Origin: Sporobolomyces roseus
Taxonomy: Eukaryota; Basidiomycota; Microbotryomycetes; Sporidiobolales; Sporidiobolaceae
Assembly: GCA_016617785.1 (NCBI GenBank)
Contig: JADILM010000006.1
Span: 620,001 to 684,000, forward strand
Direction of reading: 5' to 3'
DNA length: 64,000 nt
Positions 47,046-56,771 of the stretch are shown in pieces (within the stretch, counting starts at the first letter, position 1; every line of letters begins with the position of its first letter). Position numbers and translations under genes: made by a program. The notes beneath the pieces were generated by a model. It ran no database searches. It was not told the origin of the DNA and saw only the letters and a program-made list of their open reading frames with translations.

Positions 47046-48120
47046 GGAAGGTCAGTTGAATCAGCTTGAAAGTAGTGTCGTTAGTTTTTCGTTTTTTTCC
47101 CTCCAACTTTGTAGCTTGTTTCCCTCTCTTCTGCACTCTCTTCTCAATATACGTCCCACTCTGCAGCTTGCAACATCTGTACACTCTGTCGATCCGGGCC
47201 CTCGCAGCTGAGGGAGAACTGAGCTAGAGAACGAGAAGTGCGAAGAGAGCGGTTCGAAAGCTCGAGCTCGCATCTGCTGACTCCTTGCCACTTCGATTGG
47301 CATTCATTGTCGGGCGGGTTTGCGCCGACAAACGCTCCACTAGCTCACTCGGCACTTCGGTAGCGCCTGCGAGTCTTCAGGAGAACCTGATCGCTTCGTG
47401 TGCCTTCGCAATTTCCCTTCGAATTGCGGGTTCTCGAATGTGATCATTACCCGTAATTTAAGGTTTCCTACGTCTCCACCCCCTTACTGGTGCTATTCCC
47501 CACCTCTCTCACCGCAACCCCTTTGGCGAAACATTGTGATTTCGCGAGTTTCGCAAGCTACTGTAATCTTCTCCTCCCTTCGTCGGAAGACATTATCTTC
47601 CGACTTGTGCCTCCCAGTTCGGACTGGGTTTGAATAGCTTCTCCACATTGATCACTCTATCACTTTGACAGCGAGCGTTACGATACTGCGATAAAGAAAC
47701 GTTTCCTCAGTCCTGAAAGCCATGACCTCGACATTTCGTACTTTTCGATCTCTCGCGGCGACAACAGAGCTACGACGAGCGAAGGTCTATCGGAAGCGTT
47801 CGTGCAAAGGGTGATGAGCAGTGTGGGGGAGGAGGCGATCCCATTGAGGGACACTTGAGGGAAGAGTGAAACGAGAGCCTCCAAGTTTCGAAGCGACGGT
47901 CGAGAACTAGCGACCCTTCTGCTTGATTCGAAAAATCAAGCGTAACTCGTGACCTTGCTCGTCGTCCCCTCACTGCATCCTCGGAACCTCGGAAGGCAAG
48001 CTGAAGAAGGGCTGGGTGGGGCGCCTCTCCAAAGTTACTTCACCAAAATTTCTCCACTTTCGCTCTCTTCTTCCTCACTCTCTCTTTCTCTCACCAACAA
48101 CTCTACAGCAATCAAAACTA
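47046..48120. promoter_or_regulatory. 1.07-kb region upstream of alcohol dehydrogenase
   Basis: This holds the RFA1 3' end and the promoter of the alcohol dehydrogenase gene. The last 75 bp before the start are strongly pyrimidine-rich, as in highly expressed fungal genes. Several short open stretches exist on both strands without family similarity or splice continuity. No RNA gene is seen. Confidence 0.45.
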
Positions 48121-50092
48121 TGTCACAAAACCTCGATCACCCCAAGACCGGCGCAGCCTGCGTCTTCAAAGACCACAATGCCAACATTGATGTGAGGTTT
48201 TCTCCGCAACCGCTCATTCCGACGACGAGGGCTGACCTCTTACTCTGTGTATCGTCTTCGTAGTTCGTCAAGGATCACCCAGTCCCCCAACAGGCTGACC
48301 TCAAGCCTGGAGAGGTCCTCGTTCGTGAGTCGTGAAAACTTTCGCCTCGACCTTTCAAATTTTCGAAGCTAACTAGTATCTTCGCTCGTCGCTTCGTAGG
48401 TGTCGACTACTCTGGTGTATGCCACACCGATCTTCACGCTTGGAAAGGTGCATTTCCGCTCTTCCCTTCCCTCCCTCAGCGAAAAACTTCGCGCTGACTC
48501 TCTATCGCTTCGTCCTTAGGTGACTGGCCGGCGAAGCCTCGTCTACCCCTCGTAGGTGGTCATGAGGGTGCAGGTAAGGGCTTTTCTTTACTCCGTTGAT
48601 TTCAAGCTCACGGGCTCGCTCAACGGGATTTTGCTAGGTCCAATCGTGGCCATCGGAGACGGTACATTGACTAACCTCAAAGTTGGTCAAAACGTCGGAA
48701 TCAAATGGCTCGCCGACTCGTGTCTCGACTGCGAGAACTGTCGTGAAGGTATCGAGGCTACATGTTCTCAGGCTCAATGCTCCGGATACTCTGTCGACGG
48801 TACTTTCCAACAATACGCAGTATCGTAAGCATCTCTGTATCTTGAGCTTGCTTGCGCTCCCCTCTTTCTGTCGCTCGTTTATTTTTTTCGCTGATATCTT
48901 TATTTCGCTCGTATCTCCCTTTACAGTTACGCTCGTCACGTCACCCCTATTCCCGACGGATTACCTTTGGAACAAGCCGCTCCTATCTTGTGCGCTGGAG
49001 TCACTGTCTATCGTGCTCTCTTGAACTCGAAAGCGAGAGTGGGTCGTTTTGCAAAGTTTCCTTCATTTCCTGATCACTGATTCCGATTCCTTCTATCTGC
49101 TAGCCTGGACAGTACGTCGCCATTGTGGGTGCTGGAGGAGGTCTAGGACATCTAGGTAAGTCCTGTCGTCGTCGCTCGCAGATAGCTCTCGGTTGACGCT
49201 ACGATTGCTTTTTCGCAGCTGTGCAATACGCCGCCGCCATGGGACTTCGAGTTATCGCCATTGACACTGGTGACGACAAGAGGAAGCTATGTGCCTCATA
49301 CGGTGCCGAGTAAGTCTGATTCTCTCACGTTGCGTTGCGAGGAGCGCTAACTATGATAGTCGTCAACAGCAAATTCGTCGATTTCAAGGATCATTCGGAT
49401 CCCGAGAAGTTCATCAAAGCGATCAAGGATATGTGCGATGGTGTAGGACCTCACGCTGCTGTAGTTGCGGCAGCTGGTGCCGCCGCTTACGAGCAGGCTC
49501 TCGAGGTGGGCTGCATTCCTCTCCAGTAGACGGCCTGGTACTGATCGACTCTCGATACTGCAGTATATTCGTCCAACCGGTACTCTCGTTGCCGTCGGTA
49601 AGTCCAAGAATTGTAACGTCAAAGGAGAAGGTGAAACTGACGGACGAATGCGCGTTCTCAGGTCTTCCCCCCGACACCTTCATTAAGGCCAACGTCTTCT
49701 TCACCGTCTTCTACTCCAAGCGCATAGTCGGGTCGTACGTTGGTAACAGGCGAGTTTTTGGCTTCTTTCCTCTACCAAATCTCCATTGCGAAATTTGCGA
49801 AATGTCGCTTCTTTTCCCCTCCTTCCCCCTCTCTGCCCCTTACTTCCCACGCTCCATGCTGACGATCGGTTCGAGCACCTACAGGCAAGATGCCGTTGAG
49901 GCTCTCGATTTCGCTGCTCGTGGAAAGGTTACTCCTCGTATCGAAGTTTGCTCGTTGGAACAGCTTCCCGAAGGTGAGCTCTTTCCTCATGCATTCTCAG
50001 CCCATATACTGACAGTCTCGTTCGCTCGTATAGTTTACGAACGCATGGAGAAGGGTCAAGTCGCCGGTAGGATCGTCCTCAAGAACTTCTAA
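48121..50092 (+). CDS. Zinc alcohol dehydrogenase (ADH1 family)
   Basis: A cytosolic, NAD-dependent medium-chain dehydrogenase that interconverts ethanol and acetaldehyde in the yeast homologues. It starts [20 protein letters not shown]. Catalytic zinc ligands lie in [16 protein letters not shown] and GGHEGAG, and structural zinc ligands in [15 protein letters not shown]. The Rossmann motif [18 protein letters not shown] and the cofactor acid in [14 protein letters not shown] follow; later blocks are [40 protein letters not shown] and [19 protein letters not shown], with TAA at 50090-50092. About ten introns, dense for a gene of some 350 codons; intron 49750-49885 carries two overlapping TTGCGAAA-type elements. 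No presequence, so a cytosolic form. Substrate preference is from the family. Confidence 0.93.
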
Positions 50093-50440
50093 GCTTCTCG
50101 TCGCTTTCCTCTCTCGCTCTCTTCCCCTTTTGTGTTTAGTTTTCTCTCGGGTCGTCTTCAGTGTCAGTGTGTCCAGGATAGGGAAGGAAATTGTCAAATC
50201 AAACAAAGTAGTCTTCAGTAGTTTTGCGAATCTCGAAATTCGAATCAAGCAGTACCTCACGAATCTGCCTCCTGTCTGCCTTGAAGACTGTTGCCGTGCG
50301 TCTCCTACCTTCCTTGCGTCGTCCGAAGAGAACTGTGTTGCGAAGACGGACTGCTTGCGAGCCTTTTTGACTCTTCGCTCTTTGACAACAACACCTTTCG
50401 TCTCGCTACCTTTCAATCTCGCTCGGAACAACACGGGAGA
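50093..50440. other. 348-bp gap between ADH and DAAO
   Basis: ADH 3' end and DAAO promoter in tandem. No gene or RNA fold is seen. Confidence 0.4.
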
Positions 50441-51947
50441 ATGTCTAAACCTCATGTCGTCGTAGTCGGAGCTGGTCAGCCCATCCTTCCTCTATATCTC
50501 CTCATTCGAGATCTACATCTTCTATTCGATCCTGTCAGGTGTCATCGGCCTCTCGACTGCTATCAAGCTCCAGGAAGCAGGCTATAAGGTTAGTATCTGC
50601 GCCAGAGACTTGCCAGGAGATCGCAAGACGATTAACGCGGCGTCAGGATGGGCTGTGAGTTCAAGATTCCGCTTCAGACTCCCACTACCTCAGCGTATTC
50701 TTTACTGACCACGAGGAATAGGGAGCGCATCATGTGAGCGTAGCGACTGGAGCAGATATGCGTATGCATCGTGAGTCGCTCGAATTCATCTCCAGTCCTG
50801 ATCCTGCATCGAATCTCTCGCTGACCTCATCCCTGCCGCAGGTTTCGACGCTAGGACATTCAGAGTAATGAGCGAGATGATCGAGAGAGATCCGAGTGGA
50901 CCTCTTACATTTGTTGATCAGGTGGAATATCGAGAACAGGCAAGCAAATTCTCATTCTTTCGATGCAACTCCCTACGTTTGCTGACTCGTCGAGCTCAAG
51001 CAATAGCCTAGAGTCGAAGGATCTGAAGGAGAGCTGAGTCAATTGAATCTAATGAGTCGCTATCACCCAAAATTCCGCTGGCTTCCCGAATCCGAATTAC
51101 CTTTCGGCATCGCACATGGAGCAAACTTCACCGCGATCCTCATCGACACTCCTTTCTACCTCGCTTATCTAATCTCTCGATTTCTCTCGAAGTCTGGTCA
51201 CCTCCATCGAGTCTCGACACTTCCGACCCTCTCTTCCGCCCTCTCCGCTCACCCTTCGCTCTTGGATGCTCAACTGCTCGTCAACTGTGCGGGATTAGGA
51301 TCAAGGTCGCTTGTCAACGATCGAAAGACGTTCCCTACAAGAGGTCAACTCGTGATCGTTCGAGCACCTTGGGTCAAGAAAGGGATGACTCGATTAGGGA
51401 AACCAGGGAGCGGTGTGTATGACTACATCATTCCGAGAAGGAATGGATTGGTCGTATTGGGAGGATGTGCTGAGAAAGATAACTGGTTCGTTTGACCGAT
51501 CTCTTAGCTTTCGAGTGGGAGTACATCGCTTATTTGGTCGATCGGCGCAAATAGGGACTCGAAACCTCGCGAGGACATGTCGACGAGGATCAAGACACGA
51601 TGTCTAGCTCTCTGTCCCGATTTACTACCTTCTTCGAAACGAGAAAACGGCACAATAGACGATCTCGAAGTTGTAGAGGAAGCTGTCGGATTGAGACCGA
51701 CTCGGGAAGGTGGAATCCGACTGGAAGTGCAAGAGATTGAAGGAGAGGGAAGAAGACTGAAAGTCGTGCATCACTATGGTCGTGAGTCTGATCTTTTCGT
51801 TTCCCGGTTCCTCCTTTCTCCGACTGACCGCTTACTCCGCTCACCGCAGATGGTGGCTATGGATTCCAGTCGTCATGGGGAAGCGCAGAAGCCGCTGTAG
51901 AGCTAGTTGAAGCCGCTCTCTCGACACCGACGAAGAGCAAACTATAG
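50441..51947 (+). CDS. D-amino-acid oxidase, peroxisomal (PTS1)
   Basis: A flavoenzyme that oxidises D-amino acids to 2-oxo acids, ammonia and hydrogen peroxide. It starts MSKPHVVVVGAGVIGLSTAIKL, the FAD-binding GxGxxG loop joined across an intron. Other blocks are DRKTINAASGWAGAHH (flavin contact), FRWLPESELP, LLVNCAGLGSRSL, FPTRGQLVIVRAPWVKKGM, YDYIIPRRNGLVVLGGCAEKDNW and VGLRPTREGGIRLEVQEIE. The FAD-binding tail reads HNGGYGFQSSWGSAEAAVELVEAAL. The protein ends TPTKSKL; the last three residues SKL are the classical type-1 peroxisomal targeting signal. About seven introns, one with a GTTCGT donor at 51486. The apparent frame break near 51490-51560 is that intron and not a lesion. D-serine, D-alanine or others could be substrates. 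Confidence 0.92.
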
Positions 51948-52370
51948 AAGAGTGAGAATTGAATTGAGATCGATTTCGTTTACGTACATCGAGATCAAGC
52001 TACGACGAAAGAGCGTGAGAGTGAAAGGAGAGGGGGTTGCTATCTACGGGAGAGACTGTCTATTGCTGCGAAAAGGGAAGAGGAGGCGAAGGGGTTCTCG
52101 AGGAGTGTTTCGGAGTTTAAAAGTCTCGACCAGGCGCTTCGAACATGGGAGAACTATCGAGCGCACCACATACGTCAGTTGACGGAACTATCAAGAATGA
52201 CATCGAGAGGGAACGCACGCAAGGAAATGTTGAGTCTCGGAGATTCGCCTCTGAAGAGTTCTGTGTTCTGGCATTTCTATCGAATCGGGACTCAGAGCAC
52301 TCTCGTTTGAGCTATACATCACCATCTATATCAGCATGGAGTTCGGAAAAGATGAAGATTCGCGCCGAGC
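51948..52370. other. 423-bp gap between convergent genes
   Basis: 3' ends of the DAAO and UPF0045 genes. An open stretch runs through most of it on the plus strand but is basic and has no family blocks. No RNA gene is seen. Confidence 0.4.
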
Positions 52371-53068
52371 TCACCTCTTGCCGTTCTGTTGCTGCTGCTG
52401 TTGTTGAGCCTTTTCTCCCTCGAGAATCGCTTTGACCGAGTTGACCTTGTCCTCCATCGAGCCCTTCTTGTCGATCCTCGTACCGATTCGAATGTCAGTC
52501 GCGACTCGAGGACATCCCATCTTGTGAACAGCTTCGTGGCAGAGTTCAATCGCTTTGCAAACTTGGTCGAATTCCCCTTCGACTCCGGTTCCATAACTTC
52601 CGAGCTGATACTTGAGCCCAGTCTTTTCCAACACTCGTTGACATTCGGCGATGTACTGGGAACAATTCAGCCCAGATCAGCTTTCGTTCATTTAATGATT
52701 TTGCGAAACGTAAGAACTCACTTTCGAGACTGAACTCTCGCTGAGTCCCATTGGGATCAAACAGAAATCTGCTACCTGTCATCGTTGAGCAGCTCTCGTC
52801 AGTTACAGTACAGTTTGGAAGGGGTTCAGAGCTGCCCTGTGTTCGTCTCGAATGAATCTACTCCACCACTCGGTCGGGACCATCGCCAGAGTTCCGCTTG
52901 ACCTGTCCTTCCAATATTGATAGCCTTCTATTCCCTCTGCCGGTGCTGTCAGCTCGCAAAGAGCGATATAGCGATTGACGAGGAACTATGAATCATCCGA
53001 GAGTGGAGGTCGCCTAAAGAGGGAGAGGATGGTCTGCACTGCTTGAATGGTCGACATACAGCGTGCAT
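52371..53068 (-). CDS. UPF0045/Ecm15-like thiamine-binding protein
   Basis: Members of this small family (yeast Ecm15, bacterial MTH1187/YkoF type) form ferredoxin-like tetramers, and some bind thiamine; the eukaryotic role is unclear. The predicted first coding exon is 9 nt (53068-53060, ATGCACGCT) with a perfect GTATGT donor. It joins over 284 nt to VADFCLIPMGLSESSVSK, giving MHAVADFCLIPMG, a typical family start. Then come YIAECQRVLEKTGLKYQLG, GVEGEFDQVCKAIELCHEAV, RVATDIRIGTRIDKKGSMEDK and the tail ILEGEKAQ followed by seven Gln and NGKR, with TGA at 52373-52371. The protein is about 110 residues; the poly-Gln tail is an addition to the usual core. The family call is good; the start depends on an unusually long intron, so the first three residues are less certain. 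Confidence 0.82.
52776..53059 (-). other. Long (284-nt) first intron of the UPF0045 gene
   Basis: It starts GTATGT at 53059, and ends ...CTGACGAGAGCTGCTCAACGATGACAG at 52776, with a CTGAC branch point. It is several times longer than most introns here. Inside, a 43-nt stretch bounded by GACAG and GTCAAG (about 52915-52957) could be a cassette exon; its inclusion would bring an in-frame stop. Confidence 0.5.
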
Positions 53069-53307
53069 AGTGTCTAGAAGTATTCGAGAGCGTAGGGTGG
53101 TGAATCGAGTGAGGTAGAGGTCAGAAAAGGGGTTCGAAAAGTTTTTCGCTCCCCACTTCGTCCACACAACACAACCTTAAATAGCTAGACGTTCAACTCG
53201 CAGAGAAGGCAAAGAATACGTGTCAAGCGGAACTCCGCGGGTCTAAAGGTTGAAGGTGATTTTCTGCATTGTTTCTCAAGTCCTTGTCCTCATACAAAGC
53301 CATTCGA

Positions 53308-56300
53308 ATGCAGTCTTCGTGGCTGTTTGGTAGTCGAGAACTTCCAGTGTCTCTAGCTTGCGGAACTCCCTCTCGAAATCCCCCACAGAGCTCCTCCTCT
53401 TTTCTTCCTCCTCCTCTATCTTCGACTCGATCAACTCGAGCAGTCATTAGTATCGACAAAGACCGCGAGATGCCTTCGGTAGCAAGAGCATCATCGAGGA
53501 GTCCACAACGATCAACACAAACTTCAGTTCCTTCTGCCAAACTCGACACAGATTCACCGCCAACTGCCGACTCTTCAGATCACCAAGCTAGTCCGCCTAG
53601 TCCTCAAGCGCCTCCTCCCCTCAAACGCGACAAGGGGAAGAGAAAGGTATCAGTCTCGGAAAAGTCTGGGAATGGAAACAATCTCAAAGATGAAGCAGCA
53701 AACTCGAAGAAGAAGGTGAAAGTAGGAGCTAGAGCTAGTATAGCCTGTACCACTTGCAGGTGAGCATCTGGCCCCCTTCTTCACGCTCTCTTCATGTTGA
53801 GTTCTCGCGAGTCTTTGATCAAAGTCAGCTGATCAAAACCCAACCTCGTTTCTTGCTACCCCTTTGTTCGGTTCGACAGGAAGAGGAAAGTGAGATGCTC
53901 GGGAGAATGGCCGACGTGTGCTTTCTGCATTGGGAGGAAGATGGAATGCGTTTACAATGGACATCCTGCTGAAACTGGCGGTCCGACGTGAGCAAACCCT
54001 CTCCTTCATCCTCGACACGCTCACGTTACTGACTAGTAACCTCCCGTCTTTGCAGCAACGCTGGACCGAGCGGTTATTTCAGTCATCACGAACCAGTCCA
54101 AACGCCGACTGAAGCAGTTCTTCCAAATTCGCAACTCACTATCGATGCTATCGATACATTCTTGACTCACTAGTACGTTCACTCGCTATCTACACGTCAG
54201 AACGGACAAAGCTGACATTCTGCTCCATCAATAGCCACGACACTTTCCCTTTCCTCCATCGACAATCTCTCATCGATTCAGTTCGCAACGGTTCCGCATC
54301 AAGGGAACTCATCTGTTCAATACTCGCTCTCGCCGCTCGGTGAGTTGTGGACCATCTCTGACCTGAAGTCGACGCTGATCAAGATTTCCTTCTGCTCGCA
54401 GTTTCTGCCAACCTCTTCGCGATTTACACCCTTCATCCTCTTCCGCTGCTTCCGAATACTACGCCGTCCTCGCCTCTCAACTGCTCTCCCTTCCCGACGC
54501 GAAACCTCTCTTCCCATCTTCCGCTACCGTCACTCAACTTCCCGATTCCGAAGTCACCCTCACTCGATGTCAATGCTACCTCCTCCTCTCCCTTTACGAG
54601 CTCACGGCAGGAAGGGATCACTCGGGATGGCTCAAACTAGGTCAAGCGATTCGAATGGCGCAAATCTTGAGATTGGGTTTCGACGACGAAGTCGATTACC
54701 CTTCGGCTGCACTCGGCGATGATCCTCGAGGAAGAGGACGTTCTACTTCGACCTCAGCGAATGGTTCTCGAGACTCTTCGTCAAGTCGAAACTCGGGAGG
54801 AGCGGGAACAAACGAGAACAAGGTTCACCCGAGACCACCCTCTGTCGATCCGCTCAAAGCTGAAACTCGTCGTCGAACTTTCTGGTCCTGCTTCCTCCTC
54901 GATCGAACTATCTCAGACGGAAACGAACGACCTTGTGGACTCAAGGTACCCAAGATCTCGAGTTTGAGGATGCCGGGAAGTGATGCAGATTTTGCGAGTG
55001 GGAGGAAAGGGATGGGAGCAAAGTTTGATCCGGATCCACCAGCTTGGAGTTTATCGGTCAGGGTCATTGAACAGAGGCGAGAGGAAGAGGAAGAAGCGAT
55101 GGAGAAGGAAAGAGAGAGGAAGAGACTAGAGGAGAGGGGAGGGAAAGTTCCAAGATCGAGAACGACGACTTTCAACAACGTCGAACCAGAAGCCGATCTC
55201 TACGGGTTCACACTTCGTATCGCCGATATCTGGAGATCAGTCGCTTCCTACATTGGAGCTGGTGGAAGAAACGTCGATCGTCGTCCTCCCTGGCAATCGG
55301 ATTCAACTTTCTTCGCCCTCGCTGGTCAACTCAACGAATTCGGTGATCGACTACCGAAGGAGCTCAGGTACTCGACCCAGACGTTGATTGCTCACTGCAT
55401 GACGAGTAGCATGGATGCGAGATTGTTCGGAATGTTGCACTTGCTTTTCGCAACGGCTTCTCACGTTCTTCATCGAGATTATCTACCTTTCCTTCCTCCT
55501 GCCGATTTCCAGGTACGCACTTCCTCTTCCTTTCTGCTTCCGAGCTCGAGCTGATGAGTGGACGTTCAACAGGCTGGAAATGGACCAGTTGATGGTGAAC
55601 CTCTTTACGGCGATTCGACTCCTCCTCCAGATTGCCCTCATTGGTGGCAGACTTCGTTCGATGTCGCAGAACATTCAGCTGGCATCATCTCGGATGTCTG
55701 CACCAACCTGGCTTCGCACGGTATCGTTCTCGCACATCCCTTCGCTGGATTCGCTGCTCTCGCTGCCGGGACCGTTCACTGCCACTTGTGCGTTTCCTCT
55801 GTCACTCTTCTGTAGCGTGCGAGTCACTGACAGCTTCCGAGTAAACAGAAAGTATTGGCCTCAAGAGAAGCATTCGGCAGAACGGGCGGGAGCTTACTTT
55901 CAGCAAGACGCGGCGATCTTGCAATCACTCAAGAATGTTTGTGAGTCGTCGGATCTTGATCTAGTATTCTCACGAAGACTTACTAATCGACTCCATCGTT
56001 TCAGATCCAATCGCTGCTCGGTGGTGCGATTCCCTCGCGGGACTTCAACTCCTCTACTACAACTTGGCTCGCGGCATCCTCGACGCCGATCCACTCAAAG
56101 TCCGCGCAGGCGTCATCCAGCTCTTGCGAAGTGCGAAGGACGAACAAGAATCCTCTAATCCTTCGACTCACGTTTCCGATGAATCACCGAATACGAATGG
56201 ACCAACGAACGGCAATGTTACACTCCCTCAACCTCCTACTCTCCCTCCACTCAACGCACCGCATCAACGCGTCGCTTCACAAGCTCAACTCGACCACATT

Positions 56301-56585
56301 GTTCCGACTGAACTTCCTACTCCCAGCTACGGTTCCTCAAATCTATCTCTCACAACCTCACTTCTCCCCGTTCCAGGATCAGATCTACCTAACGATTGGT
56401 CAGTCGACTTGAATGCGATGGCATCAGTACCGGGATTTGGATTTGGGTTCGACGATTTAGGATATTGGGGAAGTGGAGGAGGATGGTTGAGTGGAGGATT
56501 CGGTGGATTGGGAGCTGCAGCGGGAAATACGATGGGGAATGGTGGATCTCTCTTTGGAAGTGGAACAGATATGAATTGGATGTAG
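53308..56585 (+). CDS. Zn2Cys6 fungal transcription factor
   Basis: A binuclear zinc-cluster regulator. A disordered N-terminus (start at 53308, MQSSWLFGSRELP; the ATG at 53470, MPSVARASS, is an alternative) leads through a Lys-rich stretch to the DNA-binding cluster, ACTTCRKRKVRCSGEWPTC and AFCIGRKMECVY, with all six Cys present and one intron after TTCR. The middle region is the fungal-specific regulatory domain: FLTHYHDTFPFLHRQSL, LLSLYELTAGRDHSGWLKLGQAIRMAQ, RRRTFWSCFLLDRTIS and RPCGLKVP. A charged coiled-coil insert (QRREEEEEAMEKERERKR) and a Gly-rich tail (GWLSGGFGGLGAAAG) ending GTDMNWM are particular to this protein. Eight or so introns. Targets are unknown; neighbours alone do not show a regulated cluster. 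Confidence 0.9.
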
Positions 56586-56771
56586 GGATCTCGCTCGAGG
56601 AATTTTTAGGTTTTACAGTTCTTTGGTGTAATCTGCTTGCATATTGTCGTTCTAACACTTTCTCTCACTCTCATGAACTGTCTGAAACACGAGAGTAAAA
56701 CGATGAGAGAGACTTATATAATATGACAAGACGAACAGACAACACTGCGAACACTTTTCTTTTCCTCTGAA

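Noticed and set aside
51485..51600. Frameshift or pseudogene in the D-amino-acid oxidase
   Set aside because: The break is removed by an intron from 51486 to 51553, which restores KDNWDSKPREDMSTRIKTRC.
52776..53059. Thiamine-pyrophosphate riboswitch in the long UPF0045 intron
   Set aside because: The setting was attractive, but reading the minus strand I find neither the conserved CTGAGA nor the CCTGATC-type element, and no plausible paired stems around them.
53130..53160. tRNA-like B-box (GGTTCGAAAAG)
   Set aside because: The invariant C is missing and no acceptor or anticodon stem pairs around it. No tRNA was found elsewhere in the window.
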